From NCBI GenBank assembly GCA_002410125.1, contig DHQH01000028.1, positions 6,792 through 18,722 on the forward strand: a stretch of DNA of 11,931 bases. The letters are read 5' to 3'. The notes beneath the pieces were generated by a model that ran no database searches, had not been told where the DNA came from, and was given only the letters and a program-made list of their open reading frames with translations. The stretch's first letter is position 1. The number at the start of each line of letters is the position of its first letter. The DNA is from Alphaproteobacteria bacterium UBA5343. GTDB taxonomy: Bacteria; Pseudomonadota; Alphaproteobacteria; RF32; UBA5343. The translations under genes and the position numbers were made by a program. Positions 1 to 6,337 of the stretch are shown in pieces.

Positions 1-11
1 GGGTGGATGAA

Positions 12-347
12 ATGAAACATGAATATTTACATCAACATAATTTTAATTATGTATCAAAATTATTGATTTTGCTTTGTTGTATTGCACCAATGGCATTGTC
101 GGTGATTGTTTCACTTTCGGCGATTAATGTGTTAGCGGCGATGAGTATTCATCAGATGATGTTGATTTTTGCAATTGCTGGTGTGCTTTTGACAGTTGCA
201 GGATATTTTATGTTTGATAGTTATATAGAAGAATTTGGCAGTGAAGATAGCTTGTTAAATGATATTTCATGGGTGTGCTATTGGCTTTCTACTGCTCTTT
301 ATGTGTTTGGTATAGTATTTAGTTTGGTGATTGCTAAGATGTTTTAA
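12..347 (+). CDS. small three-helix membrane protein, unknown function (5' end uncertain)
   Basis: I do not recognise this protein. From the ATG at 12 it is 111 residues. It is very hydrophobic, with three likely membrane segments at about residues 16-43, 48-68 and 86-108, a short His-rich N-terminus (HEYLHQH) and an acidic loop (EEFGSED) between helices two and three. No catalytic motif or lipobox is visible. The ATG at 12 follows the purine-rich GGTGGA at 2-7 with a usable gap, so I prefer it over the in-frame GTG at 3. Because the window begins here, a start further upstream cannot be excluded. The gene converges on the membrane protein at 428-1108 and shares a bidirectional terminator with it. 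It looks like a genuine small inner-membrane protein, but its role is open. Confidence 0.6.
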   Translation: MKHEYLHQHNFNYVSKLLILLCCIAPMALSVIVSLSAINVLAAMSIHQMMLIFAIAGVLLTVAGYFMFDSYIEEFGSEDSLLNDISWVCYWLSTALYVFGIVFSLVIAKMF

Positions 348-372
348 AAAAATATAGTGAGGTTTAGAGTAT

Positions 373-410
373 AAAAAAAAGCTTCTGATTAGATTCAGAA
401 GCTTTTTTTT
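373..410. terminator. bidirectional rho-independent terminator
   Basis: A perfect GC-containing stem, GCTTCTGA (381-388) with TCAGAAGC (395-402), closes a six-base loop TTAGAT. It is flanked by eight A on the left and eight T on the right. Read on either strand it is a stem followed by a U-run, so it can end both the plus-strand gene stopping at 347 and the minus-strand gene stopping at 428. Confidence 0.92.
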
Positions 411-427
411 ATTTTGCACACTGCCAA

Positions 428-1108
428 TTATGGTAGCATCTGGATGAACATGAAAATTAGCATAATCGCCGCACTATGTTTGGCGGTTACGAAGGCTTGA
501 ATACCTTGCTTGTATTCAAACTCCAGCATATCATTAACCCACTCTTTGTGGATGCGATGGGTAATGATAGACGATACAATGAAGAGCAGCAGACCAAGTC
601 CCATAAACATATAGGATAGTGCTTCATCACTTTCATATGCCCTAATACCTATACCTATAAAAATTATGGTAGACCCAGTGAACATTATACCACTCACCCA
701 ATGATATATGTATTTTGAGTGAGATATCATCATAAAAATCAACCCAATCGCAAAGAGAGCTATAGTTACAAAATTACGACTTTGAGGGATAAGTTCAAAG
801 GCAATAGTTGTAAACATTAGCAATGCTGCAAATATTGCGATTGTGCTCGATGCTCCTCGGTTAGAATCATCGAAACGATCTCTACGGTATATGCCCCTGA
901 TGATAAAAAACAGGAATAATCCCATAGCCCCAATCGCCATTGCAATGTGGTGAAATCCACCACTTTCGAAAGCTTCTCCAACTAGCCACCAAATAGTAGC
1001 TATATAGAATATTCTTACTTGGCTCCAAGGAGCCTCATTGTTTCGGATAAACCCGAAAACAACAATAACAACTATCGCCACATAGGCGATGATTTTAATA
1101 ATTTCCAT
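428..1108 (-). CDS. multi-pass membrane protein, unknown function
   Basis: A 226-residue integral membrane protein that I do not recognise. Seven or eight hydrophobic helices can be seen, at about residues 4-21, 33-47, 55-70, 88-107, 113-128, 137-155, 164-183 and 208-225. The charged loop YRRDRFDDSNRG (74-85) and the segment HRIHKEWVNDMLEFEYKQ (184-201) lie outside the membrane. No transporter or enzyme signature is apparent. The ATG at 1108 has only a weak ribosome site (ACGAG just upstream). The gene has its own promoter and an inverted repeat in its leader. Its GC is visibly higher than its neighbours: two 60-base rows I counted (481 and 901) have 26 and 25 G/C, against 14 in a row of the giant gene. 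That may mean different ancestry or stronger membrane-codon constraint. Confidence 0.75.
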   Translation of the reverse strand: MEIIKIIAYVAIVVIVVFGFIRNNEAPWSQVRIFYIATIWWLVGEAFESGGFHHIAMAIGAMGLFLFFIIRGIYRRDRFDDSNRGASSTIAIFAALLMFTTIAFELIPQSRNFVTIALFAIGLIFMMISHSKYIYHWVSGIMFTGSTIIFIGIGIRAYESDEALSYMFMGLGLLLFIVSSIITHRIHKEWVNDMLEFEYKQGIQAFVTAKHSAAIMLIFMFIQMLP

Positions 1109-1170
1109 CTCGTAATGTATTATGCCCCGGAGGGCGTTTATATTTAAAAAATTCTCTCGCTTAGTAATAT

Positions 1171-1196
1171 AATTACCACAGAATAATAGGGTAATT
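1171..1196. repeat. inverted repeat in the leader of the 428-1108 gene
   Basis: AATTACC (1171-1177) and GGTAATT (1190-1196) are perfect 7-base inverted arms separated by 12 bases. They lie just downstream of the predicted minus-strand -10 (1205-1210), so they cover roughly the first 30 transcribed bases. They could be an operator or a 5' UTR hairpin; no U-run follows, so this is not a terminator. Confidence 0.5.
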
Positions 1197-1204
1197 TGAA
1201 CTAT

Positions 1205-1233
1205 AGAATATCATTTTTAGACAAAATTGTCAA
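1205..1233 (-). promoter_or_regulatory. sigma-70-type promoter for the membrane protein gene, with palindrome at the -35
   Basis: On the minus strand a consensus -35, TTGACA (1233-1228), is followed by exactly 17 bases and a -10 of TATTCT (1210-1205, four of six consensus bases). The -35 belongs to an inverted repeat, GACAA-AA-TTGTC on the plus strand (1220-1231). The 14-base core GACAAAATTGTCAA (1220-1233) matches the element at 7858-7871 in 13 of 14 positions. Predicted transcription would begin near 1198, about 90 bases before the ATG at 1108. Confidence 0.6.
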
Positions 1234-1332
1234 ACCGTGTTTTTTGTTACAAATCTAAATATTGTTTTAAGGAATTTGATATATATTTGATACTAGATTA
1301 GTGTTGATTGAAATTAGGAATATATAAATAAT

Positions 1333-2046
1333 ATGGAAAATAAGAAAAGAACGGTTCATGTGCCTGAAAAAGTTACATTAGAAGAGCTAAGTGAGATTGA
1401 ATATTGGGCATTTGATATTGACGATACTCTATATCCTAAAAGACTTGGGATTAATGATCAGTTGTCAGATAATATGGCGAAATATATGGCAAAATATTTG
1501 AAGTTAACCCCTAAAGAAGCCTATGATTTGTGCCTATATTATTATAAGAAATATGGCACAACTATTAGAGGGATTATTGAAGAGCAAGATGGAGTTATAT
1601 CTCCTCGCAAATTTGTAAATGAGACCCATAAAGGTTTAGATCTTAGTATTATTTATGAGAATGAGAAGATGAGAGAGGCATTATCTAGGATTCCTGCGAA
1701 GAAATTTGTATTTACAAATGGTAGCTTTGGACATGCTTTAAGAGTTTGTAAGAAACTGGGAATTCATAAAGAAATAAATGGTTTCTTTGGGACACAGGCA
1801 ACTAATTTTATTCCAAAACCAGACCCTGCGGCTTTTGAATATTTCTTTGATAGATATAAGATTGACCCACATAAGACGATATTTTTTGATGACAATAAGC
1901 AAAATCTAAAAACTGCAAAAGAGCTTGGAATGAAGACTGTTTTGGCGGTTTATGATAAGAATTTTATCGAGAATTATAAAAAAGAAGATTATATTGATTA
2001 TGGTACGGTTGATGTTGCTGACTGGCTGGATATGTTAACTCGTTAG
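1333..2046 (+). CDS. HAD-superfamily hydrolase, pyrimidine 5'-nucleotidase-like
   Basis: A 237-residue cytoplasmic HAD phosphatase. All four HAD motifs are visible. Motif I is FDIDDTLYP (27-35), with nucleophile Asp28 and acid/base Asp30. Motif II is FTNGS (127-131, Thr128). Motif III is Lys162 in IPKPDP. Motif IV is FFDDN (184-188, Asp186/Asp187), holding Mg2+. The helical cap insertion sits between residues about 36 and 115. The D-[IL]-D-[DN]-TLYP motif and overall length fit the SDT1-like pyrimidine 5'-nucleotidase family common in Alphaproteobacteria, whose likely reaction is dephosphorylation of UMP or CMP. Exact substrate cannot be read from sequence. The ATG at 1333 follows AGGA (1316-1319) at a rather long 13-base distance. 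The gene is transcribed alone, convergent with the truA operon. I found no convincing plus-strand promoter in 1234-1332. Confidence 0.85.
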   Translation: MENKKRTVHVPEKVTLEELSEIEYWAFDIDDTLYPKRLGINDQLSDNMAKYMAKYLKLTPKEAYDLCLYYYKKYGTTIRGIIEEQDGVISPRKFVNETHKGLDLSIIYENEKMREALSRIPAKKFVFTNGSFGHALRVCKKLGIHKEINGFFGTQATNFIPKPDPAAFEYFFDRYKIDPHKTIFFDDNKQNLKTAKELGMKTVLAVYDKNFIENYKKEDYIDYGTVDVADWLDMLTR

Positions 2047-2055
2047 AAAGACTGA

Positions 2056-2069
2056 ATCGCTAAAGCGAT
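2056..2069. other. short hairpin after the HAD gene
   Basis: ATCGCT (2056-2061) and AGCGAT (2064-2069) form a short perfect stem. No U-run follows on the plus strand. On the minus strand the stem is followed by TCAGTCTTTCT, so it could at best be a weak terminator for the truA operon, which otherwise has no strong terminator of its own. Confidence 0.35.
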
Positions 2070-2072
2070 AGA

Positions 2073-2106
2073 CTCTGGATTCCTAGACTAAAGTATAAGA
2101 ATGACA
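2073..2106. repeat. decayed copy of an alphaproteobacterial palindromic intergenic repeat
   Basis: The element begins CTCTGGATTCCTAG (2073-2086) and ends GAATGACA (2099-2106). These are the two conserved ends, with the expected total length, of the CTGGATTCC...GGAATGACA palindromic repeat I know from AT-rich Alphaproteobacteria. The central arms no longer pair well (right arm AAGAAT instead of AGGAAT), so I read this single copy as degenerate. Identification is from memory of the family, not from a search. Confidence 0.4.
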
Positions 2107-2132
2107 CCCCATTAAATGGGGGATTTATTTTT
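2107..2132 (+). terminator. rho-independent terminator of the HAD gene
   Basis: CCCCAT (2107-2112) pairs with ATGGGG (2116-2121) around a TAA loop, followed by ATTTATTTTT (2123-2132). The U-rich tail is on the plus strand and reaches the truA stop codon. On the minus strand the tail is poor, so this mainly serves the HAD gene. Confidence 0.75.
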
Positions 2133-2874
2133 AATATTCAACTTTGGTGAAGTAGAGGCCGTGGGCTGGGGCTGTTGGCCCAGCTTTGGTTCTATCTTTG
2201 GCTTCTAGGATATGTTTTACATCAATTGGAGAAAGTTTACCTTCCCCTACCATCTTTAAAGTTCCCGCAAAATTTCTGATTTGATGATGGATGAATGATA
2301 GAGCTTCTACTCTAATATGAATTTCACTACCTTGTCTTGAAACTTCAATAAAATCCACTGTTTTTACTGGGCTTTTTGCTTGACATTCGGCTGCTCTAAA
2401 TGATGAGAAGTCATGTTTACCGATTAGATATTTTGCTGCTTCTGCCATTTTTCTATCGTCTAGCTCCACAGGTACCCACCAAGCACGATTTTTATCTAAT
2501 ACTAATGGTGGCTTGCGGTTATTGATACGATAGAGATAGCCTCTTTTTTTTGCATCAAATCTGGCATGAAAGTCATCTGCAACCTTTTCTGCATAAAGGA
2601 TTACGGCTGAGGCTTTCATATCTCTTAGATGGGCATTAATGGCATCTCTTACAACATAGTCTTTATATGATTTGGAAATATCGAAATGAGCAGTTTGAGA
2701 AGTTGCATGAACTCCCGCGTCAGTTCTGCCAGCTGCAAAAATATCTATTTTTTCACCAGTAAATTTTACAAGAGCTTTTTCTATCCAACCTTGGATAGAT
2801 TTGCCTTCATTTTGCCTTTGCCAACCAACTGTATTGGTACCATCATATTCTACAATAATTTTATATCTTGGCAT
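2131..2874 (-). CDS. truA: tRNA pseudouridine synthase A (TruA)
   Basis: A 247-residue cytoplasmic enzyme that isomerises uridines 38-40 in the tRNA anticodon stem to pseudouridine. The N-terminal strand KIIVEYDGTNTVGWQRQ (5-21) and the catalytic motif AAGRTDAGVHA (47-57), with Asp52 as the nucleophilic aspartate, are diagnostic. FHARFDAKKRGYLYRI follows in the middle and FIHHQIRNFAGTL near the C-terminus contributes to the second half-domain. Length is normal for the family. The ATG at 2874 follows the ABC ATPase stop codon (2877-2875) with no bases between, and its ribosome site CGGAA lies inside the ATPase gene, so translation is probably coupled. It is the last gene of the seven-gene operon; def-fmt-truA is familiar, the four transport-related genes in between are not. 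Confidence 0.97.
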   Translation of the reverse strand: MPRYKIIVEYDGTNTVGWQRQNEGKSIQGWIEKALVKFTGEKIDIFAAGRTDAGVHATSQTAHFDISKSYKDYVVRDAINAHLRDMKASAVILYAEKVADDFHARFDAKKRGYLYRINNRKPPLVLDKNRAWWVPVELDDRKMAEAAKYLIGKHDFSSFRAAECQAKSPVKTVDFIEVSRQGSEIHIRVEALSFIHHQIRNFAGTLKMVGEGKLSPIDVKHILEAKDRTKAGPTAPAHGLYFTKVEY

Positions 2875-3603
2875 TTATATTTCCGTTGTTTTAATATTTT
2901 GAACCGCTGTTTTTGTGATATTCAAAAACTTATTTGAGGTGATTGTAGCTTTATAATCTGATTTTGTAAACTTACAATCGATAACTTTTTTAACAATCGA
3001 TGGAGCAGGAGATAAAATATATAATTTATCTGATAGGTAAATGCTTTCATCAAGAGAATGATTTATCATGATAGTTGTTAGGTTTAGCTTTCTGGTAATT
3101 TCATATAATTTTTCAGCCAGAGTAATTTTTAAGTTATAATCAAATGATGAGAATGGCTCATCTAAAATAAGTAAGTCAGGCTCAATTATTAGAGCTCTTA
3201 GTAAGGTTACAAGTTGAGCTTGACCGCCTGATAAATTATTGATGTTAGTCTCTGTTGGAAGTTTTAACTTAGTGATTTTTAGAAGTGCTTTTAGCTTTGC
3301 TTCACATTCATCAAGAGAGATATTTTTTATCTTTAATGGGAATAATATATTATCTTTCACACTCATCCAAGGCAGTAGACTTTCACGATAGTTTTGGAAT
3401 ACATAGCCTATTTTTTGAGCATGGTTGGTAATTTTTCCACCATCGGCTTTGGTTTGGTCGAGCAAGATATTAATCAGGGTTGATTTGCCGCAACCATTAG
3501 GACCAAAGAGAGTTACAAACTCACCCTTTTCACAGGCAAAATCAATATTTGAGATTACTTTTTTATTATCAAAGGATTTTTTTATTTTTTCTAAACTAAT
3601 CAT
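2875..3603 (-). CDS. ABC transporter ATPase, NitT/TauT (SsuB/TauB) type
   Basis: The ATP-hydrolysing subunit of the importer encoded with the upstream permease and SBP1. From the ATG at 3603 it has 242 residues. Visible motifs are Walker A GPNGCGKST (34-42), Q-loop VFQNYRESLLPW with Gln70, signature LSGGQ (124-128), Walker B LLILDEP (144-150, Glu149), D-loop FSSFD (151-155) and the switch His182 in INHSLDES. The LLPW Q-loop and the INHSLDESIYLSD segment are typical of the nitrate/taurine/sulfonate-type ATPases. A longer reading from a TTG at 3615 is possible, but the ATG at 3603 overlaps the permease stop as TAATG, the usual coupled arrangement, so I chose it. The stop directly abuts the truA ATG. 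Substrate is not determined by this subunit. Confidence 0.92.
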   Translation of the reverse strand: MISLEKIKKSFDNKKVISNIDFACEKGEFVTLFGPNGCGKSTLINILLDQTKADGGKITNHAQKIGYVFQNYRESLLPWMSVKDNILFPLKIKNISLDECEAKLKALLKITKLKLPTETNINNLSGGQAQLVTLLRALIIEPDLLILDEPFSSFDYNLKITLAEKLYEITRKLNLTTIMINHSLDESIYLSDKLYILSPAPSIVKKVIDCKFTKSDYKATITSNKFLNITKTAVQNIKTTEI

Positions 3604-4349
3604 TATTGCACCCAATATAAAATTTTCTTTTCTATCTTTAAGAATAAGATATTTAAGAGATAACCTGTTATGCCGACAATGATTAGGTAACCATATAGCA
3701 TTACGGAATTTAGAGTTAGGAATGAATTATATAAACTCTGCCCTATTCCCATATCAGAACCAATAAACATTTCGGCAACGATGGTGATGATTAATGAGAT
3801 AGAAAGAGCTAATCTTAAACCGATGAAGATTTGTGGCAAGCTTCCAAAAAAGGTAATATTTTGGAATTTTTGATATTTGCTACAGCCGAAAATATTAGCC
3901 ATTTTTGCTCTGGTTTTATTTTGATAGATTACCCCGTAAATAGTGTTGATTAATACTATGAAAAAACTAGCATAGGCAATCATAGCTATTTTTGATAAAT
4001 TACCCATTCCAAATAGCAGTAAAAAGATTGGGAAAAGTGCGGTTACTGGCAAACATCTGAAAAACTCGATGACAAATAATGATGATTTTTGTAAAAGTTT
4101 TGAAGAGCCAATAACTAACCCTAAGATAATCGCTATAATGCTTCCTGATAGATAACCATAGAACCAACGCATTCCACTTTGAGCTAGATCAGTGGCAATA
4201 TTTTTTAGAGTATCTAGGCTAAAAAGTGCTAGAATCGTATCGCCAAGTGAGGGCAGAATAGTGCTATTGGCTATTTTTAAGAGGTCTGCAAAAATAACCC
4301 AAAGCAATAAAATTACTAAAATTCCTGATGATTTAATTAATCTATCCAT
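3603..4349 (-). CDS. ABC transporter permease, NitT/TauT (SsuC/TauC) type
   Basis: The membrane channel subunit, 248 residues with about six transmembrane helices starting at residue 9. The central coupling region IFGCSKYQKFQNITF followed by GSLPQIFIGLRLAL matches the EAA loop of binding-protein-dependent permeases (commonly ...LGAS...F..V.LP..LP.I..GLR.A), which docks to the ATPase. An N-terminal LPSLGDTI segment, close to the family's LPSP..V pattern, also fits. The start overlaps the end of SBP1 by 8 bases and the stop overlaps the ATPase start by one, so the three genes are translated as a coupled unit. It probably forms a homodimer with two ATPases in the inner membrane. Substrate unknown: the family carries nitrate, sulfonates, taurine, pyrimidine precursors and others. 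Confidence 0.92.
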   Translation of the reverse strand: MDRLIKSSGILVILLLWVIFADLLKIANSTILPSLGDTILALFSLDTLKNIATDLAQSGMRWFYGYLSGSIIAIILGLVIGSSKLLQKSSLFVIEFFRCLPVTALFPIFLLLFGMGNLSKIAMIAYASFFIVLINTIYGVIYQNKTRAKMANIFGCSKYQKFQNITFFGSLPQIFIGLRLALSISLIITIVAEMFIGSDMGIGQSLYNSFLTLNSVMLYGYLIIVGITGYLLNILFLKIEKKILYWVQ

Positions 4350-5316
4350 TTAATGCCCCCACAAAATCTTTATTAATTAATTTTTCAAAATCTGGTAGCG
4401 GCTCGTTTTTATAATTATTATTTCTTTGTTTGATGTGCTTACCTTCCCAGATTAATATTTCTAGTAAATCATCATCAATGGAGATGTTTGGTTTATATTC
4501 AATATCCCACATTAACTTTAAGATGTTTAGCTCTATGCCTGATTTGTCTGAGAGGAGTTTTTGAGCTTTTTCAAAATTATTATCGCAATATATTTCGGCT
4601 TTTTTAATGGCTCTCATAAATTTGTGAAGCTGGTGTGATTTATTATCAATTACAGTTTGGGAAGTACCTAAAATTACTTGTGATGGGTAAAAGCCTGTAT
4701 TGTTAAAGTTAAGAGTTTTTACCCCTTGTTTGTTAATGGTGGTCTTAGAATTATAATTCCATGGGTTCCAAATGCTGATTGCATCAATTCCACCTGCTAT
4801 AATACCAGCCTGTAGGGATGGAGCTGGGAGCATTACAGGTTCTATCTCATCCCAAGAGATATTATGCTTATCTAAAAACCTTGCCAAAAACATATGAGAG
4901 GTAGTAGCTGGGAAGTAACCGATTTTTTTACCCTTTAAATCTGCTGGTTTGGAGATATTTTTATCTTGGCGAGCAAGGATTGAATCACCACTTCTTTTTA
5001 GGAGTGAGGCGATTACCCTGATATCGTGATTTTTTTGAAAACCAATGAATGCTATATTTGATTCCACGAGAAATCCTAAATCAGCATCTTTGGCAATGAT
5101 AGCATCCATATTTAGCTTGCCAGCGATAGTTTCGATAACTTCTATTTCTAAGCCCTCTTCTGCGAAATATCCTTGTTCTTGAGCGACATATGGAAGAAGA
5201 CAGATAACACTAGTGCAAGCTATTTTTAGCTTATTGTTATTTGTTTGAGGTTTGGGAATTGAAAAAATGATTATTAGAATTGCAATAGCAATTATGATAA
5301 GCCTGTTTTTAGACAT
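4342..5316 (-). CDS. ABC transporter substrate-binding protein, NMT1/TauA-like (SBP1)
   Basis: The extracytoplasmic receptor for the adjacent importer, 324 residues. It has one hydrophobic N-terminal segment (residues 6-20, after MSKNR) serving as signal peptide or membrane anchor. There is no lipobox cysteine at the end of that segment. The mature fold begins KLKIACTS (29-36) and shows the family pattern LLPYVAQEQGYFAEEGLEIE (40-59). It continues with DLKGKKIGY (126-134), TSHMFLARFL (139-148) and the hinge motif DAISIWNPW (178-186). I start it at the ATG at 5316, not the in-frame ATG at 5331, because GGAG (5327-5324) sits seven bases before 5316 and nothing resembling a ribosome site precedes 5331. 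The gene is 139 bases from SBP2, the only loose junction in the operon. Ligand is not inferable. Confidence 0.9.
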   Translation of the reverse strand: MSKNRLIIIAIAILIIIFSIPKPQTNNNKLKIACTSVICLLPYVAQEQGYFAEEGLEIEVIETIAGKLNMDAIIAKDADLGFLVESNIAFIGFQKNHDIRVIASLLKRSGDSILARQDKNISKPADLKGKKIGYFPATTSHMFLARFLDKHNISWDEIEPVMLPAPSLQAGIIAGGIDAISIWNPWNYNSKTTINKQGVKTLNFNNTGFYPSQVILGTSQTVIDNKSHQLHKFMRAIKKAEIYCDNNFEKAQKLLSDKSGIELNILKLMWDIEYKPNISIDDDLLEILIWEGKHIKQRNNNYKNEPLPDFEKLINKDFVGALNG

Positions 5317-5323
5317 TTTTAGT

Positions 5324-5327
5324 CTCC
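5324..5327 (-). promoter_or_regulatory. ribosome binding site deciding the SBP1 start
   Basis: GGAG on the minus strand, with the seven-base spacer ACTAAAA before the ATG at 5316. It lies inside the five-codon extension that a start at 5331 would add, which argues against that upstream start. Confidence 0.7.
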
Positions 5328-5359
5328 ACATCGATTTAATCCATGCTTTTTAGTTTCCT

Positions 5360-5388
5360 AAAAACAGCTCTTGCAATTGATGCAAAGC
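5360..5388 (-). terminator. terminator-like hairpin with U-tract before SBP1 (possible attenuator)
   Basis: On the minus strand GCT-TTGCA (5388-5381) pairs with TGCAA-g-AGC (5375-5367) around the loop TCAAT, an eight-pair stem with one bulged G. It is followed by TG then five T (5364-5360). It resembles a weak rho-independent terminator placed inside the operon, upstream of SBP1 and downstream of a second stem-loop at 5400-5440. Confidence 0.45.
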
Positions 5389-5399
5389 GATTATTTTAT

Positions 5400-5440
5400 A
5401 GAGGTCTCTGTCTTAGAATTTATAAGGCTCCAAGACCTCT
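5400..5440 (-). promoter_or_regulatory. intercistronic stem-loop between SBP2 and SBP1
   Basis: AGAGGTCT (5440-5433 on the minus strand) pairs perfectly with AGACCTCT (5407-5400). An inner helix, GCCTTA with TAAGAC (one G-U pair), is capped by the seven-base loop TAAATTC. It is followed by an A-rich single strand and then the terminator-like hairpin. Two stacked helices ahead of a terminator in front of a transporter receptor is the layout of an attenuator or ligand-sensing leader. It could equally be an mRNA-stabilising hairpin that sets SBP1 dosage. Confidence 0.45.
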
Positions 5441-5455
5441 TGTTTTAATAATTTA

Positions 5456-6337
5456 CTATTTTTGGTGATTTTTGTCAAATAATTTTTCATATCTTGGTAA
5501 TTTAGAGTTTTTATACTTATCGTCATTAGCAATAATCCAATTGCCGTAGGACTTAACATTTTCTATAAAGTCATCTGGGATTTCAGAGATTTTGAGAGTG
5601 AATTTATTGATATAATTTTCAAAGGTTTTATTATCTTGAGTAATTTCTTTAGATATTAGGTTTATAGCTTCTTTTTTATGAGTTTGAAAATAGTTTTCAG
5701 CAGTTTTTATTATATTTATGAAATTTGCAATTACTGCAGGATTTTTATTTATAACATTATGATGAGCAGCTAACACAACCGTGAATTTATAAATATCTTG
5801 GTTATTAAATATGGTGAGTTTTTGATTGTTTTTACCAGCAGTAATTAGAATATTAGATGAATAAGGCTCCCAAAGAGAAACAGCGTCAATATCCTCGGCA
5901 AAAAAATTACCAACCATTTTTTCTGGGTTCATTTCGATTAAATTAAGAGAATTTATATCAATATTATGAAACTCACAAAATTTAACCAAATACATATGAG
6001 AGGAAGTTTTTGGCAGATAGGCAATCTTTTTACCGATTAAATCTGATGTGGTTTTTATATGTTCTTTAGCAATGATAACTTCGTCATATTTTTCTTGCAT
6101 GCTGGCGATTAGTTTGACTTTTGGTTTATGTTCAAGACCAAGATAAGCAATGCTTATATCAATTAGGCTAGCAAAATCTATCCAACCCTTATTAATCGCG
6201 GCTAGATTATCTTTGGCAGTGTTGAATGTGCGAAATTTATAATCATATGTGCTCGATTTAAAAAGATTGAGCGATCTGGCTAAAATAACCAGCATAGAAA
6301 TATTATTTGTAATCCCTATGGTATATGATTTTGTCAT
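5456..6337 (-). CDS. substrate-binding-protein-like protein without signal peptide (SBP2)
   Basis: A 293-residue paralogue of SBP1, also NMT1/TauA-like. Shared landmarks are the opening strand YTIGITN (5-11), DLIGKKIAYLPKTSSHMYL (99-117; SBP1 has DLKGKKIGYFPATTSHMFL), FHNI (123-126) and the hinge DAVSLWEPY (151-159; SBP1 DAISIWNPW). The ends match too: LPRYEKLFDKN against LPDFEKLINKD. Unlike SBP1 it begins directly at the first strand, with no hydrophobic leader. The start is fixed because its ATG overlaps the fmt stop as ATGA (6337-6334), so a missed signal peptide is unlikely. It may be a cytosolic ligand sensor or enzyme, or a receptor that lost export. Cytosolic eukaryotic THI5 enzymes share this fold, but their CCCFC motif is absent here. 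The gene is very AT-rich: one 60-base row, 5701-5760, has 11 G/C. Confidence 0.82.
   Translation of the reverse strand: MTKSYTIGITNNISMLVILARSLNLFKSSTYDYKFRTFNTAKDNLAAINKGWIDFASLIDISIAYLGLEHKPKVKLIASMQEKYDEVIIAKEHIKTTSDLIGKKIAYLPKTSSHMYLVKFCEFHNIDINSLNLIEMNPEKMVGNFFAEDIDAVSLWEPYSSNILITAGKNNQKLTIFNNQDIYKFTVVLAAHHNVINKNPAVIANFINIIKTAENYFQTHKKEAINLISKEITQDNKTFENYINKFTLKISEIPDDFIENVKSYGNWIIANDDKYKNSKLPRYEKLFDKNHQK

Noticed and set aside
1234..1332. Plus-strand promoter for the HAD gene (TTGATA at 1276 with TAGTGT at 1299)
   Set aside because: The -10 matches only three consensus bases in an AT-rich stretch where such matches arise by chance.
2686..2937. Plus-strand frame opposite truA, and similar short frames opposite def, the ATPase and the giant gene
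   Set aside because: They lie antisense to well-supported genes, have no ribosome sites worth noting and show no recognisable protein pattern.
5317..5331. Upstream ATG start for SBP1 at 5331
   Set aside because: No ribosome site precedes it, and the good GGAG site lies inside that extension, directed at 5316.
5388..5440. Resemblance to a preQ1-I riboswitch (AGAGG/CCTCT stem with an ATAAAA tail)
   Set aside because: The loop is about 30 bases and contains its own helix, while preQ1-I has a short fixed loop, and no CTA-type tail pairs back into the loop.
5317..5455. TPP riboswitch ahead of an NMT1-type transporter gene
   Set aside because: The conserved CTGAGA and the ACC-CTTGAACCTGAT-like core are absent on the minus strand.
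5456..6337. SBP2 as a THI5-type HMP-phosphate synthase
   Set aside because: It lacks a signal peptide like THI5, but the CCCFC motif is missing and no clear equivalent of the substrate histidine could be assigned.
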